The notes under the pieces were generated by a model. That model was not told the DNA's origin and ran no database searches. It worked only from the letters and a program-made list of their open reading frames with translations. Shown here one piece after another: positions 35,587-43,356 of a stretch of DNA of 64,000 nt; within the stretch, counting starts at the first letter, position 1; every line of letters starts with the position of its first letter. This DNA is from Rhodosalinus sediminis (lineage in GTDB: Bacteria > Pseudomonadota > Alphaproteobacteria > Rhodobacterales > Rhodobacteraceae), in the NCBI RefSeq assembly GCF_003385555.1, contig NZ_QOHR01000008.1:24221-88220 (forward strand). The letters are read 5' to 3'. Position numbers and translations under genes: made by a program.

Positions 35587-36351
35587 ATGCCCGACACCTT
35601 CGAGAACCAGACCGTCCTGATCACCGGAGCGGGCCGCGGCCTCGGCGCCGCGCTCGCCCGCGCCTTCGCCCGCGAGGGCGCCCGCGTCGCGATCAACTAC
35701 CGCCGCAGCGCCGCCGAGGCCGAGGCGCTGGCGCGAGAGATCGGGCCGCGCGCGGCCGCCGTCCGGGCCGACGTCACCGACGCCGAGGCCGTCCGCGCGA
35801 TGGTCGCCGAGGTCGCCGCGCGCCTCGGGCCGCCAAGCGTGCTGGTGCACAACGCGCTCGCGGATTTCTCCTTCAACGGCGACGCGCGCGCGGGGCTCGA
35901 CACCCTCGGCTGGGCCGACATCGCGCGGCAGGCCGAGGTGGCCGTGGGCGGCGCGCTCCACGCGATCCAGGCCATGCGCCCGCATTTCGAGGCCGCGGGC
36001 GGCGGCGCCGTGGTGACGATCGGCACGAATCTCCTGCAGAACCCGGTGGTGCCCTACCACGACTACACGGCCGCCAAGGCCGCGCTCATGGCCTTCACGC
36101 GCACGGCGTCGAAGGACCTCGGCCCGCTCGGGGTGCGGGTCAACATGATCGCCGGCGGGCTCCTGCGCACCACCGACGCGAGCGCGGCGACGCCCGAGGC
36201 GGTCTTCGACACCATCGCGGGGCTCACCCCGCTCGGCCATGTCACCACGCCGGAGGAGCTCGCCGACGCGGCGCTCTTCTTCGCGTCGCCCTGGTCGCGG
36301 GCGGTGACGGGGCAGACGCTGGTGGTCGACGGCGGGCTCGTCTGCGACTGA
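35587..36351 (+). CDS. Short-chain dehydrogenase/reductase at the end of the thi operon
   Basis: 254-aa classical SDR. Cofactor motif TGAGRGLG near residue 14, NAL-type loop VLVHNALADF, catalytic YTAAK near 160. The position of the usual catalytic serine (13 before the tyrosine) is threonine in TIGTNLLQNP, and an expected NxAG is NALA. The C-terminus TPLGHVTTPEELADAALFF and GQTLVVDGGL are FabG-like. It begins two bases after thiD and so shares the TPP riboswitch; a thiamine-related redox role is inferred, substrate unknown. Confidence 0.9.
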   Translation: MPDTFENQTVLITGAGRGLGAALARAFAREGARVAINYRRSAAEAEALAREIGPRAAAVRADVTDAEAVRAMVAEVAARLGPPSVLVHNALADFSFNGDARAGLDTLGWADIARQAEVAVGGALHAIQAMRPHFEAAGGGAVVTIGTNLLQNPVVPYHDYTAAKAALMAFTRTASKDLGPLGVRVNMIAGGLLRTTDASAATPEAVFDTIAGLTPLGHVTTPEELADAALFFASPWSRAVTGQTLVVDGGLVCD

Positions 36352-36510
36352 CGCGGGCCGGAGCGCGGGCCGCGTCCTCCCGGTGCGCGGTGGCGTTTCG
36401 CGGGTCAATGCGCCGGGACTAAGGCCCCTTCGAGACGCGGGCCCCCTCCGCGAGTCGCCCTCCCGGGCCATGCCCCATGCGCGCCCCGCGCCGCCGGCCG
36501 GCGGCGCGGC

Positions 36511-36579
36511 GGAGGGGGCTTTCCGCCCCCTCTTGGCCTTCGGCCAATTCACCCCCGAGGATATTTGGGCCAAGAAGAC
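36511..36579 (+). repeat. Interspersed double-hairpin intergenic element, copy 2
   Basis: GGAGGGGGC-tttc-GCCCCCTC hairpin, then TTGGCC-ttc-GGCCAA hairpin, then the tail TTCACCCCCGAGGATATTT and GGGCCAAGAAGA. Located in the 321-base gap between the SDR and tRNA-Val, oriented as if following the SDR; otherwise that gap holds nothing recognisable apart from GC-rich inverted words. Confidence 0.85.
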
Positions 36580-36672
36580 GGACCCGGTGCAAGGCGGCGG
36601 GCCGGGGCGCGGCCCCTGCCGCCGCGGCGCCTCTTGCACATCGCGCCGGGCGGCGCTACACGCATCGCCGAC

Positions 36673-36747
36673 GGGTGATTAGCTCAGTGGTAGAGCGCTT
36701 CGTTCACATCGAAGATGTCGGAGGTTCGAATCCTCCATCACCCACCA
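36673..36747 (+). tRNA. tRNA-Val (CAC anticodon)
   Basis: Acceptor GGGTGAT pairs with ATCACCC, discriminator A, encoded CCA. D-arm AGCTCAGTGGTAGAGC; anticodon loop TTCACAT between CTTCG and CGAAG gives CAC; T-arm GGAGGTTCGAATCCTCC. Confidence 0.97.
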
Positions 36748-36790
36748 TCCCTGCCTCGCGCGATGTCCCCCGAGGATTGGGTGCGATCCC

Positions 36791-37606
36791 TCAGTCGATG
36801 CCCATGCGCGCAAGGTAGCTCTCGATCAGCGCCACGTCGGAGGGATTGTTGAGCTCCCAGAAGGCGGCGCCGCGGCCGTCGAGCTCGACGGTCTGCACGG
36901 GGTGGCCGTTCTCGAGGAAGCGGAGTTGTTCCAGCCCCTCGAGCGTCTCCAGCGGGCCGGGCGCCCAGGCGGTGTAGGCGGCGAGCGCGTCGGCGCGGTA
37001 GGCGTAGAGCCCGACGTGGTGAAAGACCGGCACGACGCCGTCCACGACGCCCGCGCCGTTGGTGAAGGGCAGCACCTCCTTCGAGAAATAGAGTGCGCGC
37101 CCGGCGCGGTCGAAGACCACCGTGGTCGCGCCGACGCGGCCCGCCGCGCGGTCCGCGATCAGGTTTTTCACCGCCTCCGCGTCGCAGCGCAGGGCCGGCG
37201 TCGCCACCCGGACGGCCGGGTCGCGGCGCATCGCGTCGATCAGCGCGGCGACGAAATGCGGCGGCGTGAGCGGCGCGTCGCCCTGCAGGTTGACGACGAT
37301 CTCCGCGTCGAGCGCGGCCGCCGCCACAGCCTCGGCGACGCGCTCGGTACCGTTGCGGCAGGTCTCGGAGGTCATGATCACGCCGGCGCCGACGCGGCGG
37401 GCCTCCTCGGCGATGCGGGTGTCGTCGGTCGCGACGAAGAGAGACATGCCGCCGCCCGCGTCCTCGATGGCGCGCCGTGCCGCGATCACGGAGCGCTCGA
37501 GCAGGCTGCGCGCGGTGCCGCGCGCCCCGCGCAGCGGCGCCAGGGGCTTCGCCGGAAAGCGGCTGGAGGCATAGCGCGCCGGGATCACGACCGCCACGTC
37601 GGACAC
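36791..37606 (-). CDS. kdsB: 3-deoxy-manno-octulosonate cytidylyltransferase
   Basis: 271-aa CMP-Kdo synthetase that activates Kdo for lipid A-core assembly. N-terminal VVIPARYASSRFPAKPLAPL, a nucleotide-binding motif, and EIVVNLQGDAPLTPP (where the family has QGDEP, here QGDAP), followed by MVTATEAE-like SETCRNGTERVAEA. Third in the transcription order kdsD-kdsA-kdsB, four bases after kdsA. Length is slightly above the 248 aa of E. coli. Confidence 0.94.
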   Translation of the reverse strand: MSDVAVVIPARYASSRFPAKPLAPLRGARGTARSLLERSVIAARRAIEDAGGGMSLFVATDDTRIAEEARRVGAGVIMTSETCRNGTERVAEAVAAAALDAEIVVNLQGDAPLTPPHFVAALIDAMRRDPAVRVATPALRCDAEAVKNLIADRAAGRVGATTVVFDRAGRALYFSKEVLPFTNGAGVVDGVVPVFHHVGLYAYRADALAAYTAWAPGPLETLEGLEQLRFLENGHPVQTVELDGRGAAFWELNNPSDVALIESYLARMGID

Positions 37607-37610
37607 GGGC

Positions 37611-38438
37611 TCAGCCCTCCTTCGCGAGCGCGTCGAAGGCGCGCAGCCGCCCGATCAGCGCCGCCATCGCGTCGAGCGGCACCATGTTCGGCCCGTCGGA
37701 GGGCGCATTCACGGGGTCCTGATGCGTCTCGATGAAGAGCGCCGCGACCCCCACGGCGCAGGCCGCCCGGGCCAGCACCGGCACGAACTCCGCCTGCCCG
37801 CCCGAGGAGGCGCCGCGCCCGCCGGGCTGCTGCACCGAATGCGTGGCGTCGAAGACGACCGGATACCCGGTTTCAGCCATCACCGGCAGGCCGCGGAAGT
37901 CGGTGACGAGCGTATTATAGCCGAAGGAGGTCCCGCGCTCGCAGAGCAGGATGCGGTCGTTGCCGGTGCTCGCCACCTTGGCGGCGACATTGCCCATGTC
38001 CCAGGGCGCGAGGAACTGGCCCTTCTTGACGTTGATCGCGCGCCCGGTCTCGCCCGCGGCGAGCAGGAGATCGGTCTGCCGACAGAGGAAGGCCGGGATC
38101 TGCAGCACGTCGCAGACCTCCGCCGCCGGCGCGCAGTGGGCGGGCTCGTGCACGTCCGTCAGCACCGGCACGCCGAACTCCTCGCGGATGCGGCCGAGGA
38201 TCTCGAGCCCGCGCTCCATGCCGAGGCCGCGTTCCCCGGACAGGGACGAACGGTTGGCCTTGTCGTAGCTCGCCTTGAAGACGAAGCGCGTGCCCGTGGG
38301 CGCGCAGGCCTCCGCGATGCGTTCGGCCATCATGCGGGCGTGGTCGAGGCTCTCGAGCTGGCAGGGCCCGGCGATCAGGGCGACGGGCGCGCGCCCGCCG
38401 ATCTCGATGTCGCCGATGGTGACGGTTTTCCCGGACAT
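37611..38438 (-). CDS. kdsA: 3-deoxy-8-phosphooctulonate synthase
   Basis: 275-aa aldolase condensing PEP with arabinose 5-phosphate to Kdo 8-phosphate. [55 protein letters not shown] and [12 protein letters not shown] are diagnostic. The metal-type loop has [15 protein letters not shown] with a cysteine, as in metal-dependent forms, but the classification needs structural alignment. Sits between kdsD and kdsB on the same strand. Confidence 0.97.
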   Translation of the reverse strand: MSGKTVTIGDIEIGGRAPVALIAGPCQLESLDHARMMAERIAEACAPTGTRFVFKASYDKANRSSLSGERGLGMERGLEILGRIREEFGVPVLTDVHEPAHCAPAAEVCDVLQIPAFLCRQTDLLLAAGETGRAINVKKGQFLAPWDMGNVAAKVASTGNDRILLCERGTSFGYNTLVTDFRGLPVMAETGYPVVFDATHSVQQPGGRGASSGGQAEFVPVLARAACAVGVAALFIETHQDPVNAPSDGPNMVPLDAMAALIGRLRAFDALAKEG

Positions 38439-38462
38439 GGGGCGGCTCCCTCGTGGCGGCGC

Positions 38463-39431
38463 TCAGGCGACGCCCGCGCGCAGACAATCGTGCAGATGCA
38501 GGACGCCCTCGGGGCGACCCGCCGCGTCGACGACGAAAAGCGCGGTGATCGCGCGCTGGTTCATCACCGCGAGCGCCTCGGCGGCCAGCGTCTCAGGGCC
38601 CACGGTGACCGGCGAGGGCGTGGCGACCTCGCCCGCGGTGTGGTCGAGCAGCCCGTCCATCTTGCGCCTGAGGTCGCCGTCTGTGATCACCCCGGCGAGC
38701 CGGCCCTCCGCGTCGAGCACGCCCGCGACGCCGAAGCCGCGCGCGGTCATCACGATCAGCACCTCCGACATCGGCGTATCCGCCGCGACGGACGGCACCG
38801 CGGCGCCCGCGTGCATGAGCTGGCGCGCGGTGGCCAGCCGCGCGCCGAGCTTGCCGCCCGGGTGATAGGTGCGGAACTGCTCGGGGCGGAAGTTGCGCCG
38901 CTCCATCAGCGCCACGGCGAGCGCGTCGCCGAGCGCGAGCGTGACCGTCGTCGAGGTGGTCGGCGCGAGCCCGATCGCGCAGGCCTCGGCCATCTCCGGC
39001 AGCGTCAGGCGCAGGCGCGCGGCGCGCATCAGGGTGCTGTCCTCGCGCTTCGAGATGCCGATGATCGGCACACCGAAGCGCGCGCAATGGGCGATCAGGT
39101 CGCCGAGCTCGGTCGTCTCTCCCGAGTTCGAGATCATCACGCAGACGTCGTCGGGCGTCACCATGCCGAGATCGCCGTGGCTGGCCTCCGCCGGGTGGAC
39201 GAAGAAGGCCGCCGTGCCGGTGGAGGCGAGCGTCGCGGCGATCTTGCGGCCGACGTGGCCCGACTTCCCCATGCCCGAGACGATCACCCGCCCGCGCGTC
39301 TCGAGGACGAGCTCGACGGCGGCGGCGAAATCCCCCGGAAGCCGCGCGGCGAGCGTGCCCAGCGCCTCGGCCTCGGTGGCGAGGACGCGGCGCGCGATCT
39401 CCTCGGCGGTGGCGGATGTGGCGGTCGTCAT
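38463..39431 (-). CDS. kdsD: Arabinose-5-phosphate isomerase (KpsF/GutQ family)
   Basis: 322-aa isomerase supplying arabinose 5-phosphate for Kdo. SIS domain with VSGMGKSGHVGRKIAATL, PAEASHGDLGMV and ISNSGETTEL; two C-terminal CBS domains (about 205-320) with GVAGVLDAEGRLAGVITDGDLRR (split here). The frame is open upstream to 39659, but ATG 39431 gives the family start. The first gene of the Kdo group; the phosphatase KdsC is not in the window. Confidence 0.94.
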   Translation of the reverse strand: MTTATSATAEEIARRVLATEAEALGTLAARLPGDFAAAVELVLETRGRVIVSGMGKSGHVGRKIAATLASTGTAAFFVHPAEASHGDLGMVTPDDVCVMISNSGETTELGDLIAHCARFGVPIIGISKREDSTLMRAARLRLTLPEMAEACAIGLAPTTSTTVTLALGDALAVALMERRNFRPEQFRTYHPGGKLGARLATARQLMHAGAAVPSVAADTPMSEVLIVMTARGFGVAGVLDAEGRLAGVITDGDLRRKMDGLLDHTAGEVATPSPVTVGPETLAAEALAVMNQRAITALFVVDAAGRPEGVLHLHDCLRAGVA

Positions 39432-39663
39432 GGCGTCGTCGCGCTCCGGGCTGGCGGGCCGGGCGGCGGCGCCGCCCGTCTCGGGCGCAGACCTACGCGC
39501 GCGGGGGCGCTCGCGCAATCGGCGCGTCGCGGCCCCCGGCGCGGACCGGGCGCGGTTTCCGCAAGGGCGGGGCAATTTCTTGCGATCGGCCGCTTGACGC
39601 GCGCCGCAGCACGCCGTACATCCGCCTCCACCGGGTGCGGCGACGCCCCGGGCACACAAGCGG

Positions 39664-39740
39664 GCGGTTGTAGCTCAGTTGGTTAGAGTACCGGCCTGTC
39701 ACGCCGGGGGTCGCGGGTTCGAGCCCCGTCAACCGCGCCA
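39664..39740 (+). tRNA. tRNA-Asp (GTC anticodon)
   Basis: Acceptor GCGGTTG pairs with CAACCGC, discriminator G, encoded CCA. Anticodon loop CTGTCAC between CCGGC and GCCGG gives GTC. D-arm AGCTCAGTTGGTTAGAGT and T-arm GCGGGTTCGAGCCCCGT are intact. Confidence 0.97.
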
Positions 39741-39826
39741 CGCTTGAACATCACGTCAAAACGAAAAACGCGACCGCAGCCCTGCCACAGGCCGCGTCAT
39801 GGGCGCCCGTCGCGCGCGGCGTCCGG

Positions 39827-39892
39827 TCCTTCTTCTTGGCGAAAATATCCCGGGGGTGAGGCCCGCAAGGGCCGAGGGGGCAGCGCCCCCTT
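39827..39892 (-). repeat. Interspersed double-hairpin intergenic element, copy 3
   Basis: On the minus strand: AGGGGGCGCTGCCCCCT hairpin, GGCCC-ttgc-GGGCC hairpin, then CTCACCCCCGGGATATTTTC and GCCAAGAAGA. It lies 40 bases downstream of fur in fur's direction, again with the GC hairpin nearest the gene end. Confidence 0.85.
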
Positions 39893-39932
39893 CGCGACTC
39901 TTCCGATGCTTCGCGACGCCGCCGCTGCGCGC

Positions 39933-40358
39933 TCAGTCCCCTCGCGCGCCGCGCTTCAGGGGCACGCCGTAAAGCTCCAGCCGGTGGCCCTTCAGGCGAT
40001 AGCCGAGGCGCTCGGCGATGCGTTCCTGCAGCTTCTCGATCTCCGGGTCCACGAACTCGATCACCTCGCCGCTGGCGAGATCGATCAGGTGGTCGTGATG
40101 CGCGCGCTCGGCGTCCTCGTAGCGCGCGCGGCCGTCGCCGAATTCCACCCGCTCGAGGATTCCCGCCTCCTCGAAGAGCTTGACCGTGCGGTAGACCGTG
40201 GCGAGCGAGATCGCCGCGTCGCGCGCCGCGGCACGGGCGTAGAGCTCCTCCACGTCCGGGTGGTCGCACGATTCCTCGAGCACCGTCGCGATGACGCGCC
40301 GCTGCCCGGTCATGCGCAGGCCCTTGGCTTCGCAGCGCTCGAGGATCGTCTCCGGCAT
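39933..40358 (-). CDS. fur: Fur-family metalloregulator
   Basis: 141-aa winged-helix metal sensor. ATG at 40358 is chosen for its GGAGG ribosome-binding site five bases upstream; an earlier ATG at 40388 is possible. DNA-binding helix region ISLATVYRTVKLFEEAGI, then the metal site AERAHHDHLIDLASGEVIEF with HHDH. CxxC zinc motifs at the C-terminus are absent, as in alphaproteobacterial Fur/Mur proteins, which respond to manganese or iron. Divergent from the EamA exporter. Confidence 0.9.
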   Translation of the reverse strand: MPETILERCEAKGLRMTGQRRVIATVLEESCDHPDVEELYARAAARDAAISLATVYRTVKLFEEAGILERVEFGDGRARYEDAERAHHDHLIDLASGEVIEFVDPEIEKLQERIAERLGYRLKGHRLELYGVPLKRGARGD

Positions 40359-40489
40359 CGTGCCTCCGGACATCGGCAGAGTGCGCACGATCTAGGCCAA
40401 AGCCGCGCGCAGATAAAGGGGCCGGCGCCGGGGCGGCCGCCGCGAACCAGCGCTTGACGCCGGGCGCGCGGGCGGCGCACCTGCGCGCC

Positions 40490-41395
40490 ATGGAGCGCAA
40501 GACGAGCATGGATTCGGCCGGCGCGGCGCTGCTGATCGGCTGCGCGCTGCTCTTCGGGTTGAACAACGTCACGATCAAGGTCGCCAACGGCGGCTTCCAG
40601 CCGCTCTTTCAGGCGGGGCTCCGCTCGCTCGGGGCGGTGGCGCTGATCGGGCTCTGGATGGCGCTCCGGGGCATCCCCCTGCCGCGCCCCGGGGTCTTTC
40701 GCCGGGGCGGCCTGCTGATCGGGCTCTTCTTCACCGGCGAGTTTCTCTGTCTCTACATCGCGCTCGACCTGACGACGGTCACGCGGGCGAGCATCGTGTT
40801 CTACTCGATGCCCGTCTGGCTCGCGCTGGCCGCGCATGTCCTCCTGCCGGGCGAGCGGCTCTCGGCGGTGCGGCTCTCGGGGCTCGCGCTCGCCATGGCG
40901 GGCGTCGCCTGGGCGCTGCTCGACCGGCCCGGCGGCGGCGCGGCGGCGCCCTCGCTCCTCGGCGACGTGCTCGCGCTCGCGGCGGCGATGTTCTGGGCGG
41001 GCATCCCGCTGGTGATCCGGCTGACCGGGCTCGCGCGGGAGCGGGCGGAGACGCAGCTCTTCTGCCAGCTCGCGGTCTCCGCGCCGCTCTTCCTCGGGCT
41101 CGCGGCGCTCGGCGGGCCGCTCCTGCGCGATCCCGCGCTCGTCCATGTCGCGGCGGTGGTCTATCAGTTCGCGGTCGTGGCGAGCGTGGTCTTTCTCGTC
41201 TGGTTCTGGCTGATCTCGATATACCCGGCCTCGGCGGTCGCCTCCTTCAGTTTCCTGACGCCGGTGGCGAGCGTCGCGCTCGGCTGGTGGCTTCTGGACG
41301 AGCCGGTGGGGCCCGGCATCCTCGGCGCGCTGGCGCTGGTGGCGGCGGGGCTCTACCTCGTCAACCGACCGGCGCGCGCGCCGACGCCCGCCTGA
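40490..41395 (+). CDS. EamA/DMT-superfamily transporter
   Basis: 301-aa (from ATG 40490) ten-helix inner-membrane exporter with two EamA repeats. Repeat one begins ALLIGCALLFGLNNVTIKVA; repeat two begins near LLGDVLALAAAMFWAGIPLV. C-terminal SFSFLTPVASVALGWWLLDEPVG is the classic repeat-two end. An alternative start at 40508 (MDSAGAALL), with GGAG at a longer spacing, is equally plausible. Substrate unknown; family members export amino acids and metabolites. Divergent from fur. Confidence 0.9.
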   Translation: MERKTSMDSAGAALLIGCALLFGLNNVTIKVANGGFQPLFQAGLRSLGAVALIGLWMALRGIPLPRPGVFRRGGLLIGLFFTGEFLCLYIALDLTTVTRASIVFYSMPVWLALAAHVLLPGERLSAVRLSGLALAMAGVAWALLDRPGGGAAAPSLLGDVLALAAAMFWAGIPLVIRLTGLARERAETQLFCQLAVSAPLFLGLAALGGPLLRDPALVHVAAVVYQFAVVASVVFLVWFWLISIYPASAVASFSFLTPVASVALGWWLLDEPVGPGILGALALVAAGLYLVNRPARAPTPA

Positions 41396-41413
41396 AGCGC
41401 CCCCGCCTGCGCG

Positions 41414-42826
41414 TCAGTCGGGCAGCACCTTGCCGGGGTTCATCAGGCCCTTCGGGTCGAGCGCGGCCTTGAGGCTGCGCATCACGGCGATCGCCTCGGG
41501 CCCCTGCTCCCGCGCGAGGTAGTCGCGCTTGCCGAGGCCCACGCCGTGCTCGCCGGTGCAGGTGCCGCCCGCGGCGAGCGCGCGCTCGACCATGCGGGCG
41601 CTGACGCCCTCGGCGCGGGCGACCTCCTCGGGGTCGTCGGGATCGAGCATCAGGATCATGTGGAAATTGCCGTCGCCCACGTGGCCGAGCACCGGCGCGG
41701 GAAGGCCCGCCGCGGCGGCGTCGGCGCTGGCGGCGAGGATGTTCTCGGTGAGCGCCGGGATCGGCACGCAGACATCCGTCGTCAGCATCCGCTTCGGCCG
41801 GTGGTTGGCCATGCAGGCGTAGGCGCAGTCGTGGCGCGCGCGCCAGAGCCGGGCGCGGTCCTCGGCGCTCTCGGCCTGCGCGAAGCCCGCGCCGCCGGCC
41901 TCCGTCGCGATCGCCTCGGCCGCCTCGGCGTCGCGGCGCGCGCTCTCGGGGTCACCGTGAAACTCGAGGAAGAGATGCGGTGCGACGGCGAGATCGGTGC
42001 CCGAATAGGCGTTCACCGCCTCGATCATCGCCGCGTCCAGAAGCTCCACCCGCGCCACGGGGATGCCGGCCTGCATGATCTCGACCGCCGTCTCGACCGC
42101 GGCCTCGAGCGTCGCGAAGCGGCAGGTCGCGGCGATCACCGTCTCGGGGATCGGGGCGAGGCGCAGCGTCGCCTCCGTGACGATGCCGAGCGTGCCCTCC
42201 GATCCGGTGAAGAGATGCGTGAGGTCGTAGCCCGCCGCCGACTTGCGCGCGCGGGTGCCGGTGCGGATCACCGTGCCGTCGGCGAGCACCACCTCGAGCG
42301 CGCGCACCGCCTCGGCCATGGTGCCGTAGCGCACCGCGTTCGTCCCGCTCGCCCGCGTGGCGATCATGCCGCCGATGGAGGCGTCGGCGCCGGGATCGAC
42401 GGTGAAGGTGAGCCCGGTGTCGCGCAGGTGCTCGTTGAGCGCGCGGCGCTGCACGCCCGGCTGCACGGTGCAGTCGAAGTTGCCCGGATCGACCGCGAGC
42501 ACCCGGTTCATCCGCACGAGGCTCACCACCACGCCGCCCGCGACCGGGATCGCCGCGCCCTCGACCGAGGAGCCGACGCCGTAGGGGATGATCGGCACGC
42601 CGTGGCGGTGACAGATCGCGCAGACGGCCGAGACCTCGGCGGTCGTCTCGGGAAAGACCACGGCGTCGGGGCGGTGCGGGCGGTGCCAGCTCTCGTCCCG
42701 CCCGTGCTGGTCGCGCACCGACTCGCCGGCCGAAAAGCGATCGCCGAGGCGCGCGGCGAGCGCCTCGAGCGCGGCGGCCGTCGCGGCCGTGTCGGGGCGG
42801 GCGGTCTGCGGGTCGGCGACGGTCAT
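41414..42826 (-). CDS. FAD-linked oxidase, D-lactate/glycolate dehydrogenase type
   Basis: 470-aa GlcD/DLD-family flavoprotein. PCMH-type FAD domain with VPIIPYGVGSSVEG, VDPGADASIGGMIATRASG and TGSEGTLGIVTEATLRL; C-terminal substrate/FAD domain with GHVGDGNFHMIL and GTCTGEHGVGLGKR. ATG at 42826 follows GGAGGAGCGAGAG; the frame extends 12 codons upstream. Oxidises a 2-hydroxy acid, likely D-lactate, feeding electrons to the quinone or cytochrome c. Tail-to-tail with the EamA gene. Confidence 0.93.
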   Translation of the reverse strand: MTVADPQTARPDTAATAAALEALAARLGDRFSAGESVRDQHGRDESWHRPHRPDAVVFPETTAEVSAVCAICHRHGVPIIPYGVGSSVEGAAIPVAGGVVVSLVRMNRVLAVDPGNFDCTVQPGVQRRALNEHLRDTGLTFTVDPGADASIGGMIATRASGTNAVRYGTMAEAVRALEVVLADGTVIRTGTRARKSAAGYDLTHLFTGSEGTLGIVTEATLRLAPIPETVIAATCRFATLEAAVETAVEIMQAGIPVARVELLDAAMIEAVNAYSGTDLAVAPHLFLEFHGDPESARRDAEAAEAIATEAGGAGFAQAESAEDRARLWRARHDCAYACMANHRPKRMLTTDVCVPIPALTENILAASADAAAAGLPAPVLGHVGDGNFHMILMLDPDDPEEVARAEGVSARMVERALAAGGTCTGEHGVGLGKRDYLAREQGPEAIAVMRSLKAALDPKGLMNPGKVLPD

Positions 42827-42892
42827 CTCTCTCGCTCCTCCATGTCCTCTCGCCCGCGCCATACAGCGCCGCGGCGGGGCCGCGCCAGAGGG

Positions 42893-43264
42893 TCAGCCGC
42901 GGTCGCGGCTCAGCCACCAGGTGATGGCGTTGGCGTCGCGCACGCCGCCGCGGCGGACGCCCTCGGGGCGGTCCTGCACCGGCTCCACCTCCGCGGCGCC
43001 GAAGGCCAGCGCGGCGCGCTGCGCGCCGTCGGGGTCGGCGACGTAGACGTGGACATGCGCCGCCGGCCCGCCGGGCGCCTGTCCGAGCATCACGACCGTG
43101 TCGTCGATCCGCATCTCGGCATGGGTGATCGCGCCGCTCGCGCCGCGCCGCACCTCGAGCGTCTCGGCGCCGAAGACCGCCGCGGCGAAATCGAGCGTCG
43201 CCTGCGCGTCGGTCACGACCAGATAGGGCGCGACGCTGGTGTAGCCCTCGGGTTTCCAGTGCAT
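42893..43264 (-). CDS. VOC-superfamily protein (PhnB/glyoxalase-like)
   Basis: 123-aa single VOC module: N-terminal VAPYLVVTDAQATLDFAAAV, ITHAEMRIDDTVVMLGQ and the second half HVHVYVADPDGA. PhnB-like proteins are usually of unknown substrate. Metal ligand histidine in THAEM is present, but the partner positions are weak. ATG at 43264 yields the family start; the frame opens farther upstream. Follows the FAD oxidase's upstream side by 66 bases on the same strand. Confidence 0.85.
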   Translation of the reverse strand: MHWKPEGYTSVAPYLVVTDAQATLDFAAAVFGAETLEVRRGASGAITHAEMRIDDTVVMLGQAPGGPAAHVHVYVADPDGAQRAALAFGAAEVEPVQDRPEGVRRGGVRDANAITWWLSRDRG

Positions 43265-43356
43265 GACGCTCCTCCCGGTCGGAGCGTGGCACGGCGCGCC
43301 CCGGCCCGGCAAGGCGCGCTTGACAGCCGCGCGGGGGCGCGCCAACGCTCGCCGGC

